A stretch of DNA of 64,000 bases from Clytia hemisphaerica (Eukaryota > Cnidaria > Hydrozoa > Leptothecata > Clytiidae), in contig CACVBU010000948.1 in the NCBI GenBank assembly GCA_902728285.1, forward strand, positions 77,190 to 141,189, in the 5' to 3' direction. Of the stretch, positions 21,885-34,904 are shown piece after piece. The notes under the pieces were generated by a model. It was given only the letters and a program-made list of their open reading frames with translations, was not told the origin of the DNA and did not search any database. A program made the translations under genes and the position numbers. Every line of letters begins with the position of its first letter. Position 1 is the first letter of the stretch.

Positions 21885-22470
21885 CTGTTGCTTTGAGAGA
21901 AAGCATGGCGTTCTAAATTTAAAACACCATGGGAGAAAGCCATTAATTTTGCTTTCACACTATGGGAATACTTAAGTCGAAGAGAATTTAAATAAAATTA
22001 TGCTACATTTTTTATTTGTTCATTGTGTGATGACAGTTTTGTTGATAATAGAACAAAAGAAAGAAAACCTTTCAAGAATAAGCATACATTGAATTTGAAA
22101 TGTTCGTTGCTCAGGGAATCCTCGGGAAAATTTTATTAATTTTAACGTATTTACTAATGCCAATCTTTCAACTATATTCTATCGAAATCTTGAGGCAGCT
22201 GCTGTTTTAGATCTAAAGATTTTATAGCAAAGAAACTTCCACAAACAACAAAGAAATTGAAGAAGTTTACCTCTCGAAAGTTTCCCGATAAAATGAAAAA
22301 CTTCTTTTAAAACTATAAAGAAATTGTTACTCGAAAAAATTTATCTTAAAATACGAGGTTTCGTTGGACAGAATAACTTTACTTTAGTTCTTATAATCTA
22401 TATCTTGACTGATTTTTGCTATCAATGATTGGTAATCAAAGGAGACCGATTTGATTGAAATTTCTTTTTT
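21885..22470. repeat. duplicated segment, copy B (empty site)
   Basis: Same order and orientation as the outer parts of 11935-13490, but TTTACTAATGCCAATC runs uninterrupted at 22150-22165 where copy A has the foldback element. What the segment originally encoded is not recognisable. Confidence 0.8.
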
Positions 22471-23036
22471 GAATTCTTTGGCTATTTACTTTTATTACCT
22501 CTAAGGACCAAAAACTTTTCAACAGTCTACCATTTGACATTTGAATCATCACATACAGGCCACTTAAAGAATGCATCCAAGAAAATTTCTCCACAAGTAT
22601 ATGTACACTAAACCCGGCGGGCGAGAGCACACCACCGCTACTAGAAAAACAAGATTGGCGGAATCAAATACACTATACGATCAAAAAACAGTAATAATGT
22701 TGGACTAAACGACCTTGACAGATAAATATCGAAGAAAATCATCAAAACAAACTGAAGTATACTGAAGTAAGTCAGAGTAAGTATATCTTTCCGAACTTTT
22801 TCTATTAGAACGGGTTGCTCTGTATCACTGATCAGGGAACCCTTTAGCCAAGGTACAAATTTATAAAAATTGAATCCAAAATGTAAAATTACACTTTTTT
22901 TAAAGCTGTAGAAGTATCACACCGGAATTTAAACATTTAGAAAAATGCATACAAAATGCATGTAAATTTCTCTTTCCATTTATTAATCTTTCCTCAGAAT
23001 TAGCTTGTAATCGTTCAAGAATCTATTCTTCCGCAA

Positions 23037-26000
23037 TTAATACTTCTTTGCTTTCCGAGCAACCTTTTTATCAATCGCCTTTTTCGTTTGCGCTTTAGTT
23101 TCGGCCTTTCCAGTACGGCTAGCTCCATCATTATTTTCATTATAAGGATCTTTGGACAAGATGCTGACATCGGGTAACTCTTCCTCTTCTTTAGTTTCGC
23201 CAGCCATGTCTGGATCATCAACCACAGATTTCTTCTTTCGTCGTTTCTTGCGATATCCTTCAGGCTTCAAGTTAAATTAACAGCAATTTAACTTTGTATT
23301 TTAGCGAAAGTAGTAGCTCGAGTTTAATGGTGAAAACGAGAACAAGAAAGTCATTTTCAACCTCACTCATAACATAAGAGGTTACCTTAAGGGAATAAAT
23401 TAATGCGACAATTAATTAATGCAGAATAAATTAATGCGAGCAACCCCCCAAAAAAATTATGTTTTGCGGAATTTATTAATGCTAATGGCCGAATTTTTTT
23501 AAGTTTTGCGGAATTTAGTTTTGCGAAAAAGGGCCAAATTCGTATTAATCAATTCCGCATTAATTAATTCCGCATTAATTTATTCCGCATTAATTAATTC
23601 TCACAATAATTTATTCCCTTAAGGTATCATCAAAGATTATGTTGGCAGTGGATTCAAATATTTGAGGGTCTGTGTAGGAGGGGTGCCGGCGGTAAGACCG
23701 GCATAAGTAGCACAGGTGTAAAAAGAACCAAAATCAAAAAGGTACGGTAAAGAAATTCGATCGTATGAATAAAGTAACTAAAAGTAAATACCAACCAGTT
23801 TCTCCTTTTCTTTTTGACTTTCTTCTTGTTTTTTCTTAATCAGCTAACAAAGTGAAAGAAGAAAAATTAATTCTCAAAGCAAAAAAATTTTAATGATTTT
23901 ATAGTGCGGAAAGGGGTCTGATCAACCCCTTCTTGGCATTCCCCAACTTTTAAAAACGCCTATCCCCAAAGGATTTTGGACAGAAATAACTAACAAATAT
24001 ATGTGAAATACCTTTAGAAAGAGAAAGCGAAATAATAAACTTCTTTCATCTTTTTGACTCAGACTACTTTAACAGAAAACTTCCTTTTCGTGAAGACCAA
24101 TTTTCATAACAGTGCTTGAAAATAATCTACAATATATATGTAAGCCCTCCCCCCCTTCCTTGCTATCCCCCTTTTTTCGTGAAAACTTCTGATTCCCCTT
24201 CTTCATTAGTTCAGAAGGTGTCACCACCCCCCCCCCCTTAAAAAAGGGGGGAGTCCGCTGGAAATTTCCTCGCTCAAAGAACTTTTTCAGCTAGATTCAA
24301 ACACCACACCCATTCTATTGTACATGTACATATTTTTGCGGGTACTAAATTTTCACGGGTGTACTAATTTTTCGCAGGTACTTAATTTTACGAGTTTTTA
24401 GGTAAAATTTCACGAATATAGTACTGTTTAAATTTTTCAAAAACACAAAATCGCGAAATTTAATACACGCGAAAAGTTCCAGAAAGTGACATTCGCGAAA
24501 TTTAGTACCCGGGAAAATATATACCCTTAAGGTAGCCAAATATACTTGTAGGTGTCTCTTGGGGAAGGGGTGTTAAAACTAAAATTTCAATAAACGGGTG
24601 AGTCCTAATTGCATTTATAAGGCACCTGAGACTATCATATATTCAGATTTTTATAACGTGATTAAAGGCTTTTTGGACACACTTTGAACTTCAAGTCTAC
24701 TTTGTTTAAATGTTGGGAATTGTACCGCCACATCTTTACTTTAGACATTGTGTGGTTGCAATCGTTTAAATATTATATACTTAAAATACTTAATATACCG
24801 TCTGATCAGAATGTTTATATTAATCAGCATCATGGTCAGAAGATTTCCCTTAGGCATGGCTCTCGATGCTTCAAATTGTTGATAAACTAAACTCAAATGT
24901 TATAACTAATTCGGTGCAATAAAGTGTCATTTGTTCCCCTTAATTGGCTACTTCTGAAAATTACTGATCAAAAAGGCTGTGACAACGTCAAATAATAAGG
25001 GAACTTATATATTTTGGCGTGAACTAATTTTAACGTGCAGCAAAACTCCAGAACATTTTTAATTTTGGCGAGAACTTATTTTATGGTGAATGATCAAACT
25101 TTTTAACTTCGGCAAAGCTAATCTTGACGAATGACAGGCTGAATATGTTCTATTGTGTCTTATTTTGAGAAATTTTGATGAATTTTAGGGCTTTCTTCTT
25201 ATGGCAAAATACAAAAAGAAAAAAACCCTTAATGTATGTGAAAGATTTGTTTACCTCTTTCTCTTCTTTCTCTCGTTCAATTCTCTTTTTCTCCTTCTGT
25301 ATTTTAAGGTCTTCCATTAATTTTTGTCTTTCTCTCTGATATTCCGTCTTGTCTTTCCCACGTGGTGAAGTCACCCACCTTGAAGGATGAGAAAGAAAAA
25401 GGCTGTGATTTCAATTCTTAAAGAGATTCAGTGGCGGATCTGAGGTAGTTCACAACTTATAATTTCCTTATGTAGGATGAAAAATTTAAAATACATACAA
25501 ATATATACCAAAATATTCACAGAAGGAAGACTTCCAACAAAGAAGAACTTTTCTTCACTTTGTCTTGAAACAAAAATTTACGTCGATTTAAGTCAGACTT
25601 TAATACTGTGTGGGCCAATTACTGTAAATTACAAATTCCCTCAGACCCGCCACTTGAGATAACCAGATATTTTACATTTTCACATAGTTTGTTAAGCGGC
25701 TGATTCTAAGAAGAAAACTCGCTAAAATCGTAAATTGAACAAGTTGCAAATAAAAGTTATCGATAAAAGAGGAATCACAAAGGAATCAATCTCAGGGCTA
25801 TTTTTTTCTGACGTTGGATTGGAATTTTTTTGAAAGAAGTGACGCTAAAAATCTATTGACATTGAAATCGCTTCAATTTAGGGAGAATCCCTCGTTCAAT
25901 TTATAATTTTGATGCTATTCTGGCTGTAACTATTAATTGCGTCATTTCAAATCATTACTGCAGATCGTCGTTGAAAAAAGTAATGACAAGAAGGTATTTT

Positions 26001-29000
26001 GATGGGATAAGGCTTCGCAAGGATGAAACTTCCCTACTGACAATATTTGAAGAAAATATTTTAACGAATTTGTGCTTCTTTACAACTCATGTAGTTGAAA
26101 TATACGTTAACACTTCTTTAGTCACTGTAATGATTATGTGGATCTCTTTAAAGAATCAAATACAAACCATCGGGATAAGCCTTCTGGATCATCAGGTTTC
26201 TTGCGACCTTTTCCTTTTTGAATGTCTTGCAGTTTGTGGTGTAGACGGCGATTCTCTTTTATTCTCTCGTCCTCACACCTTGAAGATTTTGGATCTTTTG
26301 CGTCACTGTCCAACTCCATTGCCTAACATGGGAGTTCAATGAAAAGTATAAATGCATTGCAACTCGATCATTGTAGAAAGATAAAAATTGTAATCGAATA
26401 CCTCGATAGGAAGGGACTAATTTTGGCCAATAAGTTCTCGTTGAGTTTACGTTGAAATTAGAACAATTGTTGTTGATGTTTCAATGTCAGCATGTTTAGC
26501 TTGCAAAATATCTACTTACAAAAGTGTATTTCTAAAGAAGGTTTTTCTTCCTACAAAATGCATCGATAGACTGGTATTTTAATATATCAAATTTTTCAAA
26601 TTCTACTGTTTATTTAAATTTGTCGGTAAGAACAAGCAAATTCAATTATTAGAAAGTCACCTCCATTTCTTGGCGTAATGCTTCTTGAGCCTTTTTGATT
26701 GCTTCAATACTGAAAAAATCAATGCAGAGCAAATGACATTTATATCTGAAATCATGAGACTCTAAAGTAACTCTAAACTAAAAAGTAAGAAAGAAAGTAT
26801 AAAAAGTTCATTTTTTTCTTCTTCATTTTCATTGTCATTTTGAAGTTACTCTTCTCAAAAATTATACTTTGAATTATCTTTTCAAAGATGTATAATTTTT
26901 GAAATATTGACGTCATATAAAATGAAGCTATTGAATTCTTTTTTTTTAAATAGATAATGTAACGTATATTTTTTATTTTTAGTTGCCTGAAGATTGTCAC
27001 AAAAAGCGGTATGAAACTGCCAGTAGCAGAATAAAAAAGTGTCTTTTCTTTCTGACTAATTTTTGATATCGAAATTTTTGTTGAATAATAGCAATTTAAG
27101 CAAATATTGATACATACTTAAGACAAATGAACTAATACTAATGCTCGAATACACGCTTTTTTTTTATAAGAATGGTGTTTTTTCATTTCATCATGGATAT
27201 TCTTAACTTTTTGGCGAAAATCATCCAAAAATATTCTTACGGTATTCTTAGGTTAATATCGAAATTGGCAATCTACAGGTTAAAAGGCATTAAAAATGGC
27301 ATTCTTAGGTTCAGTTGCTAAATTCCATGATGGTGATATTCTTACCATATTCTTAATTTTTTGGCCATTTTCATCATGGACATTCTTATAAAGTGTATTC
27401 TTATAAAAAAAAAAGCGTGTAGGCCACTATGGTCAGAAACGAATATCTCTCCAGCCGTACCTATCGACTGTAATTACAATAACTGAAAAACACGCTTGGA
27501 TATTTACACACCTTCCATCATTGTTTTCACTCTTCTGCAGACTTTTGAGAGTTCTTCGTAAATGACGGTCAAGCTTCTCATTTTCGTCTTTTAGCGTATC
27601 CGCACCAAGCTCATTCATTAAATTTTTTCTCTGGAATTCTTCCAAAGCTGCTTCACGCTTAGCTTCCTGAATATCAAAGGAAAATAGAAATTGAAAGATT
27701 TTTCAATAATTCATCTGACAGCTGCAACCTTCTGTTTCTTTTTTACCTACATCTAAACTATATAACTAACTGCCAATAGAAAAAGCCAATAAAGGCTACA
27801 AAAATTTGTTCTTCGTTAATTGAAGCGATTCATACATTGTCCATACCTTTGCTTCTTTCTTACGTTGTCTTAGTTTTTCTTTTTCTTCTCTTTTCGACCT
27901 TCTCCTTTCTGCTTTTGTCGATTCATCCTGAAACCAAACAAATGAAGAAAGAATAGCTCAAAGACCGAAGGATTTTCAAGATTCAAAAATGTCAGTTAAT
28001 GTCTACTCGAAAGACTGTAAGATAGCACGTTTGGAAAGGGACATTGTTGTTTTGTTTTCATTTATACAACAGAAAAGATAACGGATGACATCAATGACAT
28101 CGAATTGAAAATGTTCTTCGCATCATAACATGGGGCGTACGAGGTCAAGGTAAATTGTCCAGGCATACTTTGACATTCAATCAACATCAACATTGGGTGA
28201 AGAGTAAACGATTGATCAACAAATACCAACGATTGATAAACAGAAGTCAATGAGGGGGGACAAGTCCGAATTCGTTCTGGTAGAGTCGATTACTTGAATT
28301 GTCCAGTATACTGAAAATTGTCAAATCCATTCCTTACCTCGCTTTCCGCGTGTTCCGATTCTGATTCACTTTCACTTTCGCTTTCCGATTCGGAAGACTG
28401 GAAAAAAGAAGAATTCTATCTACCAAAGAGCCATAATTAAAAGATGTTTTAACCGAGAAGTAATTGATGGAAAACTCATTTTGGGCAAAATAGTTTCACA
28501 TGAAAGGTTTTGTAGCAATTTTACTACACAAGATACTTACGGAGAATGACGGGCCTTCACCCTCTGCATCAAGCTTCTCCCTAGAACAGAAAAACACAAG
28601 TTTAAATTTGACCCTGCATAATAATTGTTGAAGCCTCTTGTTTAACAGATAAGATAACAACTGGCTTTTCGACTGCTGCTTAAAAACGAGGATTTGGATG
28701 AAAAATGGGTTGCCATTTTGAAGAAAGTTAAAAGGATTATCTTACAAATACGGTTTGTTATAATAATCAGGATTAGACTTGTTTTCGATGCGCGTAATGT
28801 TTTCCAACAAACGGCGATTCTCGTAATCAATTGTGGCAATTCTGTCTTCATGAAGCTGAAAAAAAATAAAAGATATCGTCAGGTCGGAAGGTGGATATAT
28901 GACAGACAGTACCCTTCCCATTCAGAATACAGTGGTCTTACTGAAGATTTTCATCATTAAATATTGTTTGATGTCATGAATTTTAGCAGTCATTAAATTT

Positions 29001-29729
29001 CGTTAGTCAAGCTATATGTTTCCTCTCGAAAGGTAGTTTAAGCTTTAAAGCATGTCTAGGCTGAATTCTTGGAAAAGCTTCTACTTAGGAGCTCAAAAGT
29101 AAGAATCAATCGCAAGTTTGCAAGTTCGTTTTCAAGCGAAAGCATCGCCGCAGAATGTCGGATAATCACATTTGACGAATCCTTTCATAGTAGAGCGTGA
29201 TGCGCACAGAATGAAGTGCCCGTTATTTAGATTGGTTATTTGTTACAATGAACTCGTAAACTTATAATAAACTTTTTCCAACGTTTCACCTAACGGATGA
29301 TTCAAGTACAAGTTTGTAATGAACTCCTTGGGAATCAATTTTTGCGAATTAAGTGGTCATTGTACGAAATTTCCAACCTTGAAATACAAGTTTATGAACA
29401 GATTCACAGACCTGTAATCGTTTGAGCTTCAATCTGGTATGAATGTGTTTATCCATTTCATTTTTATTTACAATAGTGGGCTTGACTGATTTCACCTGCA
29501 ATAGAAAAGAAAAAAGTGAAGCAACTCTTTAACATACCAAAAGTCACTTTCTTATAGCTTAATACACAGTAAAACATGCCACAGCAATCGTTTTATTCAC
29601 AGTTTTTAAAAGGATTTCATTAATAATGAAAACTGCACATACATTGTTCTTATGTTTGGATAAATGGTCTTTCCACATTCGTTCTTCTTCCCTCTTTTGA
29701 AAAGACATTTTACCCTTCCGTCTTGCATA
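23037..29729 (-). CDS. CFAP97/Hemingway-domain coiled-coil protein, 12 coding exons
   Basis: Exons (minus): 29729-29643, 29495-29412, 28855-28752, 28580-28541, 28397-28338, 27927-27847, 27666-27512, 26709-26661, 26322-26168, 25378-25255, 23843-23796, 23264-23037. All joins keep frame at GT-AG sites and give 404 residues. The N-terminal 100 residues (WKDHLSKHKNN, VKSVKPTIVNK, LKLKRLQLHEDRIATIDYEN, NRRLLENITRIE) follow the CFAP97 (KIAA1430, Drosophila hemingway) domain, which serves motile cilia and sperm flagella. Next comes an acidic Ser-Glu run (SSESESESESESEHAESE), then about 250 residues of K/E/R-rich coiled coil and a basic C-terminus (KKVARKAKKY). The start is the ATG in frame with the domain; an out-of-frame ATG lies 10 bases upstream, so the true start could be in an earlier exon. 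CFAP97D proteins are much shorter; the coiled-coil tail is extra. Four introns hold different MITEs. Confidence 0.9.
23385..23624. mobile_element. MITE tiled with GCGGAATTAATTAATGC, TA duplication (last intron of the CFAP97-like gene)
   Basis: Perfect 18-base ends CCTTAAGGGAATAAATTA and complement, flanked by TA (23383-23384, 23625-23626). The interior consists of AATTAATGCGGAATAAATTA-like units in both orientations. Confidence 0.88.
24326..24533. mobile_element. MITE tiled with GCGGGTACTAAATTT
   Basis: Left TATTTTTGCGGGTACTAAAT is mirrored by AAATTTAGTACCCGGGAAAA. Inner copies of CGCGAAATTTAGTAC and CGGGTACTAAATTTTC occur. The right edge ...ACCCTTAAGGTA resembles the CCTTAAGG|TA end of the 23385-23624 element. 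Lies in an intron of the CFAP97-like gene. Confidence 0.72.
25429..25656. mobile_element. hAT-like MITE (CAGTGGCGGATC ends) in a CFAP97-like intron
   Basis: Left CAGTGGCGGATCTGAGG and right CCTCAGACCCGCCACTTG form inverted ends with one or two differences; CAGTGGCGGA-type ends are typical of hAT non-autonomous elements. No clear 8-base duplication remains. Confidence 0.65.
27152..27419. mobile_element. MITE tiled with TATTCTTA, TA duplication, in a CFAP97-like intron
   Basis: Ends CACGCTTTTTTTTTATAAGA and complement, flanked by TA (27150-27151, 27420-27421). The interior repeats ATATTCTTA, GGTATTCTTAGGTT and CATCATGGA motifs in the same sense. A second, interrupted copy of this family is at 51911-52440. 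Confidence 0.85.
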
Positions 29730-29946
29730 GTGCGCCATCTTGAAAATTTGAAAATATCTTTGTTGTTTTTTCCTATGTAGTCGTCACTGTATTAACTTCA
29801 GAGCCTTGGTGATTTCGATTTGAATGAAACAAAATAACTTCTCAAAAATGTCACTAAATAATTCATATCCACTCTATGAATATTTCATTTTCAACTTGAA
29901 ACAAAAAAAGTGATTTTTGAATTTGAAGAAATTATTTTCAATACTT

Positions 29947-29952
29947 TTTATT
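29947..29952 (-). promoter_or_regulatory. polyadenylation signal for the exons ending at 30023
   Basis: AATAAA on the minus strand (TTTATT on +), about 70 bases after the TGA stop at 30023-30025, at the distance expected for a 3' end. Confidence 0.5.
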
Positions 29953-30022
29953 CATGTAAAACAAGAGTGTTTTGAGCATAATTCGTTCAATCATTATCCC
30001 TGTGCCCAATAGATTGTGCTGA

Positions 30023-30396
<374 letters not shown>

Positions 30397-30844
30397 CTAG
30401 AATAAAAGATGTAAGGATGCAGGCATATGAATACGAAGGGTCTGTTATCTAAATCTCAAAACAGAGCAGAAAATTTTAACTTTTTACAAGCCCAGGAATC
30501 TAAGCATCCAAAATCTACGCCATAATTCTATTTCCATTTAATACAATCGCTGGTGCGATTCCTAGAAAGGCGGGTAGCATGTAAGAAAGCAACTAAAAAT
30601 GCACTTTTTCTGCTGTTCATAGATAAATACATAATTAAAATACACTTTACTCAAAAATGACGCTTTTTCGAATAAGAACTTTTGAAAACGTGAAGCAAAT
30701 TTAAAGTATGATAGTTCAAAATTTAAGTTAACCTTTCTATGGCTGGCCGCATGTAGCAAAATTCAATACTTTTTTATTTTTATTCAATATCCGTATTTAT
30801 ATTCAATTTTCTATATTCATGTTCAATTATTTCATATTTCCATT

Positions 30845-32010
30845 CAATAATTATTGCCAATAAAAAAAATATTGCCAATAAAAAAATATTGCCAATAAAA
30901 AAAATTATTGCCAATAAAAAAGATATTGCCAATAAAAGAAATATTGTCAATAAAAAAATATTGCCAATAAAAAAAATTGGCCAATAAAAATTCTTGCCAA
31001 TAATTTTTTTTATTCAAAATTTTTGCAACGTTGTGTATTTTGTCTCTCAAAAAATACGTGAAAATTTCACATTTTTTACACGGTCACGTGATATAATTCG
31101 TGATTCCTTCGCACGAAAAATAAACATGTGAGTTTCTTGCAAAGCAAAACTTGAGAAAAGGACTGAAGGAGGTTGGCTGGTTGGCTGTCGGACTGTTGGT
31201 AAACTTGCTTGATAACCTTCTGTAATGCAATTTAACAGTTTAGATTGGGTACTTTTCTTGACCCTCCAGGGTAAGTATCTGTCTCCCCCAGTGCAGTAGG
31301 TAATGCTGTTCAGACAGCCAGCACCAGTACAGTGCAAAAAACAGGTAGTTCTTTTCTCTGTTCTTAAGAATTACCCTGGGATATTTAAAAACGGTGAGAA
31401 TCATACAAATATGGGCTTTTTGAAAGTAAAAAGAAGAGAATGAAAATTTTTAGTAAGTTTGGTTTAGTCTTGAATTATCATTTTTGCCCAAAAATATATC
31501 CATGCTTACAGTGCACTTCCTCAAAAGTACACCCTTACAATGGCATGCTAGACCAAAAACCTACCGGCGGCGTGCCGGGTCGGACCATAATGATGAAGTG
31601 CCCCAGGGTTATAAGGTAGTGTGCACCAAATGACGACGGATTGAATCTGGCGGTTTCATTCTTTTCCAGTAGCACATATTTCAAATTAATATCGATTTTA
31701 CCTTCAATCCGTCGGTTTGTGTGAAAACCAACCCGAGCTGAATGAAATGAGTAGAAAATTCCTTTGGCGATTTTTTTTAGCTTTATCTAGCGCACTGTGG
31801 CTTTTCAATCATTGTTGTATGGCTGAGGTTCCAAGTAACAATCACGAATTCCTTAAGTGATCCGTATATATCTATGTGGAGACCTTCATTCAACCTTTAC
31901 TGAAAACTTATTGAATGAGAAATTTATTGCAATAATTTTTTACTGCCAATACTTTTTTTATTGGCAAGACTTTTTTTGGCAATACTTTTTTTTGGCAATA
32001 TCTTTTTTNT
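30845..32010. repeat. ATTGCCAATAAAAAA tandem array with inverted counterpart
   Basis: About nine direct copies of a 14-16 base ATTGCCAATAAAAAA unit at 30850-31010. Three to five inverted copies (TTTTATTGGCAA type) lie at 31945-32010, around 0.9 kb of unassigned sequence. The outer layout matches the other tiled elements. The one ambiguous base (N) of the window is at 32010. Minus-strand frames of 68 and 96 codons here are artefacts. Confidence 0.65.
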
Positions 32011-32369
32011 TCAGTTACACAGAGTAACTACATCATTTGATACACATTTTCTCCAAAATAAAAAAACTCTCAGCATAATAAATGTAAACCTCAAAACATC
32101 CGTGGTTACAAAACTTGTAAAAAATATTTAAAAAATTTAAAATCAATTGTAAAAGGGGTTACGCACGATACAAAAATCTCGTGTTCGCAAGCGAAATGTT
32201 TTTTACACTACACTACATACCGTAGGATTGCTAAACTTCTTTATTCCCAGCGAAACTTTCTACACAATAGACAGGCTTTTAGGTCTTACTCTTGGTCTAT
32301 AGGCACTGCTATAGGCGGCCACTAGTGACCCCCACCGGGAATTGCTTATTAATAGGTTTAAACATAATA

Positions 32370-32649
32370 CTTTAAGGGCAGAAAGTTTCGCGGGAAGAAA
32401 GTTCCGCGAAGTCAAAAACTCGCGAAATTTAGCGAATTTAAGTTTCGCGAATTATGGTTTTAGCCGAAATTTCACAGGTAGAAATTTCGCGAACTCATAT
32501 AAAATTTAAGTAAAACTGAAACTGAGTAGGAAAGTTTATTTTTCGCGAAAAAAACGTTGGCGTTTTTCAGGTTTAATTTCTTACCTGGCAGAAACTTTCG
32601 CGAAAAAGGATCAAAATCGCGAAAAACGCCAAAGTGTCTGCCCTTAAAG
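32370..32649. mobile_element. MITE tiled with TTTCGCGAA, TA duplication
   Basis: Ends CTTTAAGGGCAGA and complement flanked by TA (32368-32369, 32650-32651). The interior is rich in GAAATTTCGCGAA and GAAACTTTCGCGAAAA in both orientations. Close in style to the 57234-57648 element (CTTTAGGCG ends). Confidence 0.85.
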
Positions 32650-32999
32650 TAGACAACATTCACATAAGATGTTTATCAATAGAGATTTTAAATAAAAGAA
32701 TGTTTAAAACACAGCTGATTGGCTTAGGTTTCGAAACTCTCTATTGTTTCATTAAAACCTCAGTGCACATGCGATTTATCTGGAGAATTTCAATATTCAA
32801 AACAAGACGACTTGAAGTCGAAAATTTCGCCAAATATTTGTAAAAAAGTATGCTAAAATGCTGGCTCTGAAAAAGCTATTAAGAAAATTACGAGGTGGAT
32901 TAGAAAAAAAGGTTTAGGTCGAGTCATGAGAAATGATTCGGACACGGTCATTTTTTATAATGAATAAGCGAGGCTGAACCATATTAAAACTGGTGCAAC

Positions 33000-33760
33000 C
33001 AGTAGTCCCCTGTCTACCTTGCAAGAACTAATTACTTAAAAGTATATCCCCAGCTATCAAAAGTTATTGATTTGATTTTTATAAAGTATATGCTTATAAG
33101 AAAAATAAATGTGCTCAAATTGTGCGTCATCCCTTGTTTACTTTGTAAAAACTAATTACCAAAGGGTATATCACCGTGTTTTAAGAGTTATTGATTAGAT
33201 TCTTATAAAGTAAATGCTTATAAGAAAAATAAATATGCTCAAATTGTGCGTCATCCCTCGTTTACTTTGTAAAGTAAATGCTTATAAGAAAAATAAACAT
33301 TCTCATATTGTGCACTGCCCCCTGTTTGCTTTGTAAGAACTACTCTCGGGTACCTAATAGCCGTCCCCCCACTAATTAATTTTTCGAAAATTTTCCACCC
33401 AGGACATTCTTATTCCAACCCCCCCCCCGCTTATTAATTTTTGGGAAAATGTTTTTGAAAGTTCCCCCTTTTGTCCTAATTCAGCTGTATTAGCCACCTT
33501 TTCAAAAATTTTCCACCCAGGACATTTTTATTCCAAACCCCCCCCGCCGCTTATTAAGTTTTGAGATTTTTTCCACCCCCCCCGGCTATTAGGTACCCGA
33601 GAGTAATTACCGAAAGGTATATTTACCGTTATTGATTAGATTCTTATAACATAGATGCCTATATGATAAATAAAAAGTTCCCGCATATTATGCCATCCTT
33701 TGTTTACTTTGTAGGAACTAATATCGGAATAGTATATTGTCATACTATCAAACTTCAAAG
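33000..33760. repeat. degenerate ~123-base tandem repeat
   Basis: Units carry the ordered marks GCTTATAAGAAAAATAAA, CTCAAATTGTGCGTCATCCC, TTTACTTTGTAA and AACTAATTACC. Three to four units are visible (starts near 33020, 33145, 33265 and 33625), one shortened and one interrupted by a MITE. Confidence 0.75.
33343..33603. mobile_element. MITE with CTCTCGGGTACCTAATAGCC ends, TA duplication, inside the tandem array
   Basis: Ends CTCTCGGGTACCTAATAGCC and complement flanked by TA (33341-33342, 33604-33605). The interior has C-runs and two CTTATTAATTTT(T/G)GG-type blocks. It is related in layout to the 4380-4647 element. Neighbouring tandem units keep the empty site AACTAATTACC. Confidence 0.9.
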
Positions 33761-34904
33761 CTTTTCAACCAAATCCTCTTTATTTTAAACGCATAATAAC
33801 CACTCTCTGTTTTTCATTTACGCATGTCAAGTAGAACATTCATAAGAAAAAAAAATAAAAGAATAAAGTGTTTGTTTAAAGTACAATGAAGATGAGCAAA
33901 TAATATTAATGATATTTGAATTGTTTCAAAATTGTACGTTTTATATTTATTATTTTTCTTTTTGAAAAAAAAAACGACCACAATATTTATGCATGGTAAG
34001 TGTGAGCGAGGAAAGGTAAAAAAACAAATTAAATTTAGTGAGTTTGTCCACCGTATCGAGTACTTTCGTTTTCTAATTTTTTTTCCGATGACACCAACAC
34101 CGCCGCCGCCGCGAAAGGCTATCGTAATACTTTCGCTAAGCGAAATTAACAAGAGCAGTGCTCATATCCCGAAGAGTAGGAGTTTACGCTCGAAACATAA
34201 GGAAGATATGACAAAAATTTCTATCAATTCATTTTAAACATGTATTACAAACTCTGCTGAACCAGAAGAAACTTGATATTCTATTTTCAAAACAAACTGT
34301 TTTTTTGAATTTTTTTTTTACTCAAATATCTTAAAATTTCGACCTAAAATAAGAACATAATAAGGATTTTTTGGTATAAAGTGTCTTATGATACTTTGCG
34401 CAAAGTAACGGAATTCGAATCTTGTTCATCAAAAATTGAGAATGTTTTACGATAAGAAAACCAAAGGAAAATTTATATTTTCAAAATAGATGAAATATTT
34501 TTCATATACTTTCATTTATAAAATATTGGAAAAAAGGTTTAATATATAAAATATTAGAGAAAAGGTAAAATATTGAAAATATTGAAAAAAAGGTAAAAAA
34601 TTATAGCATCCAAAAGTTATATTTTTTGAAATGCATGAACATTTTCATAATCTGAAAGAACGTCGAAAGGAAAAAATTTCGATGATCAAAGATTCACTCC
34701 AGTGAAAATGATAGTTGTAACAATTTTCTACAAGATCTTCAATTTTTTCTTCTTCACTTTCATCTTCATTTTTAGAATTTTTTTAAACATTTTTTTATTT
34801 TAAATTGTTCCACTCACTAACATCTTTCCAATGATACCAAAATTATAAAGATTGAAGAATTCCTTCAAAAGTTATAGGTAAAAGAAAAAAGAGTGCACAC
34901 TTAT

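Noticed and set aside
29643-29739. ATG at 29739 as start of the CFAP97-like protein (MAHYARRKGK...)
   Set aside because: It is out of frame with the domain and meets a stop after 29 codons; the in-frame ATG is at 29729.
30845-31010. Regular short direct repeats resembling a CRISPR array
   Set aside because: Units are contiguous 14-16 base A-rich tandem copies without unique spacers, in a eukaryotic genome.
31047-31337. 96-codon minus frame
   Set aside because: No domain, no splice evidence, lies between the inverted ATTGCCAATAAAA arrays.
33814-34237. 101- and 112-codon frames in opposite strands
   Set aside because: AT-rich homopolymer translation (poly-Lys/Phe) without recognisable domain.
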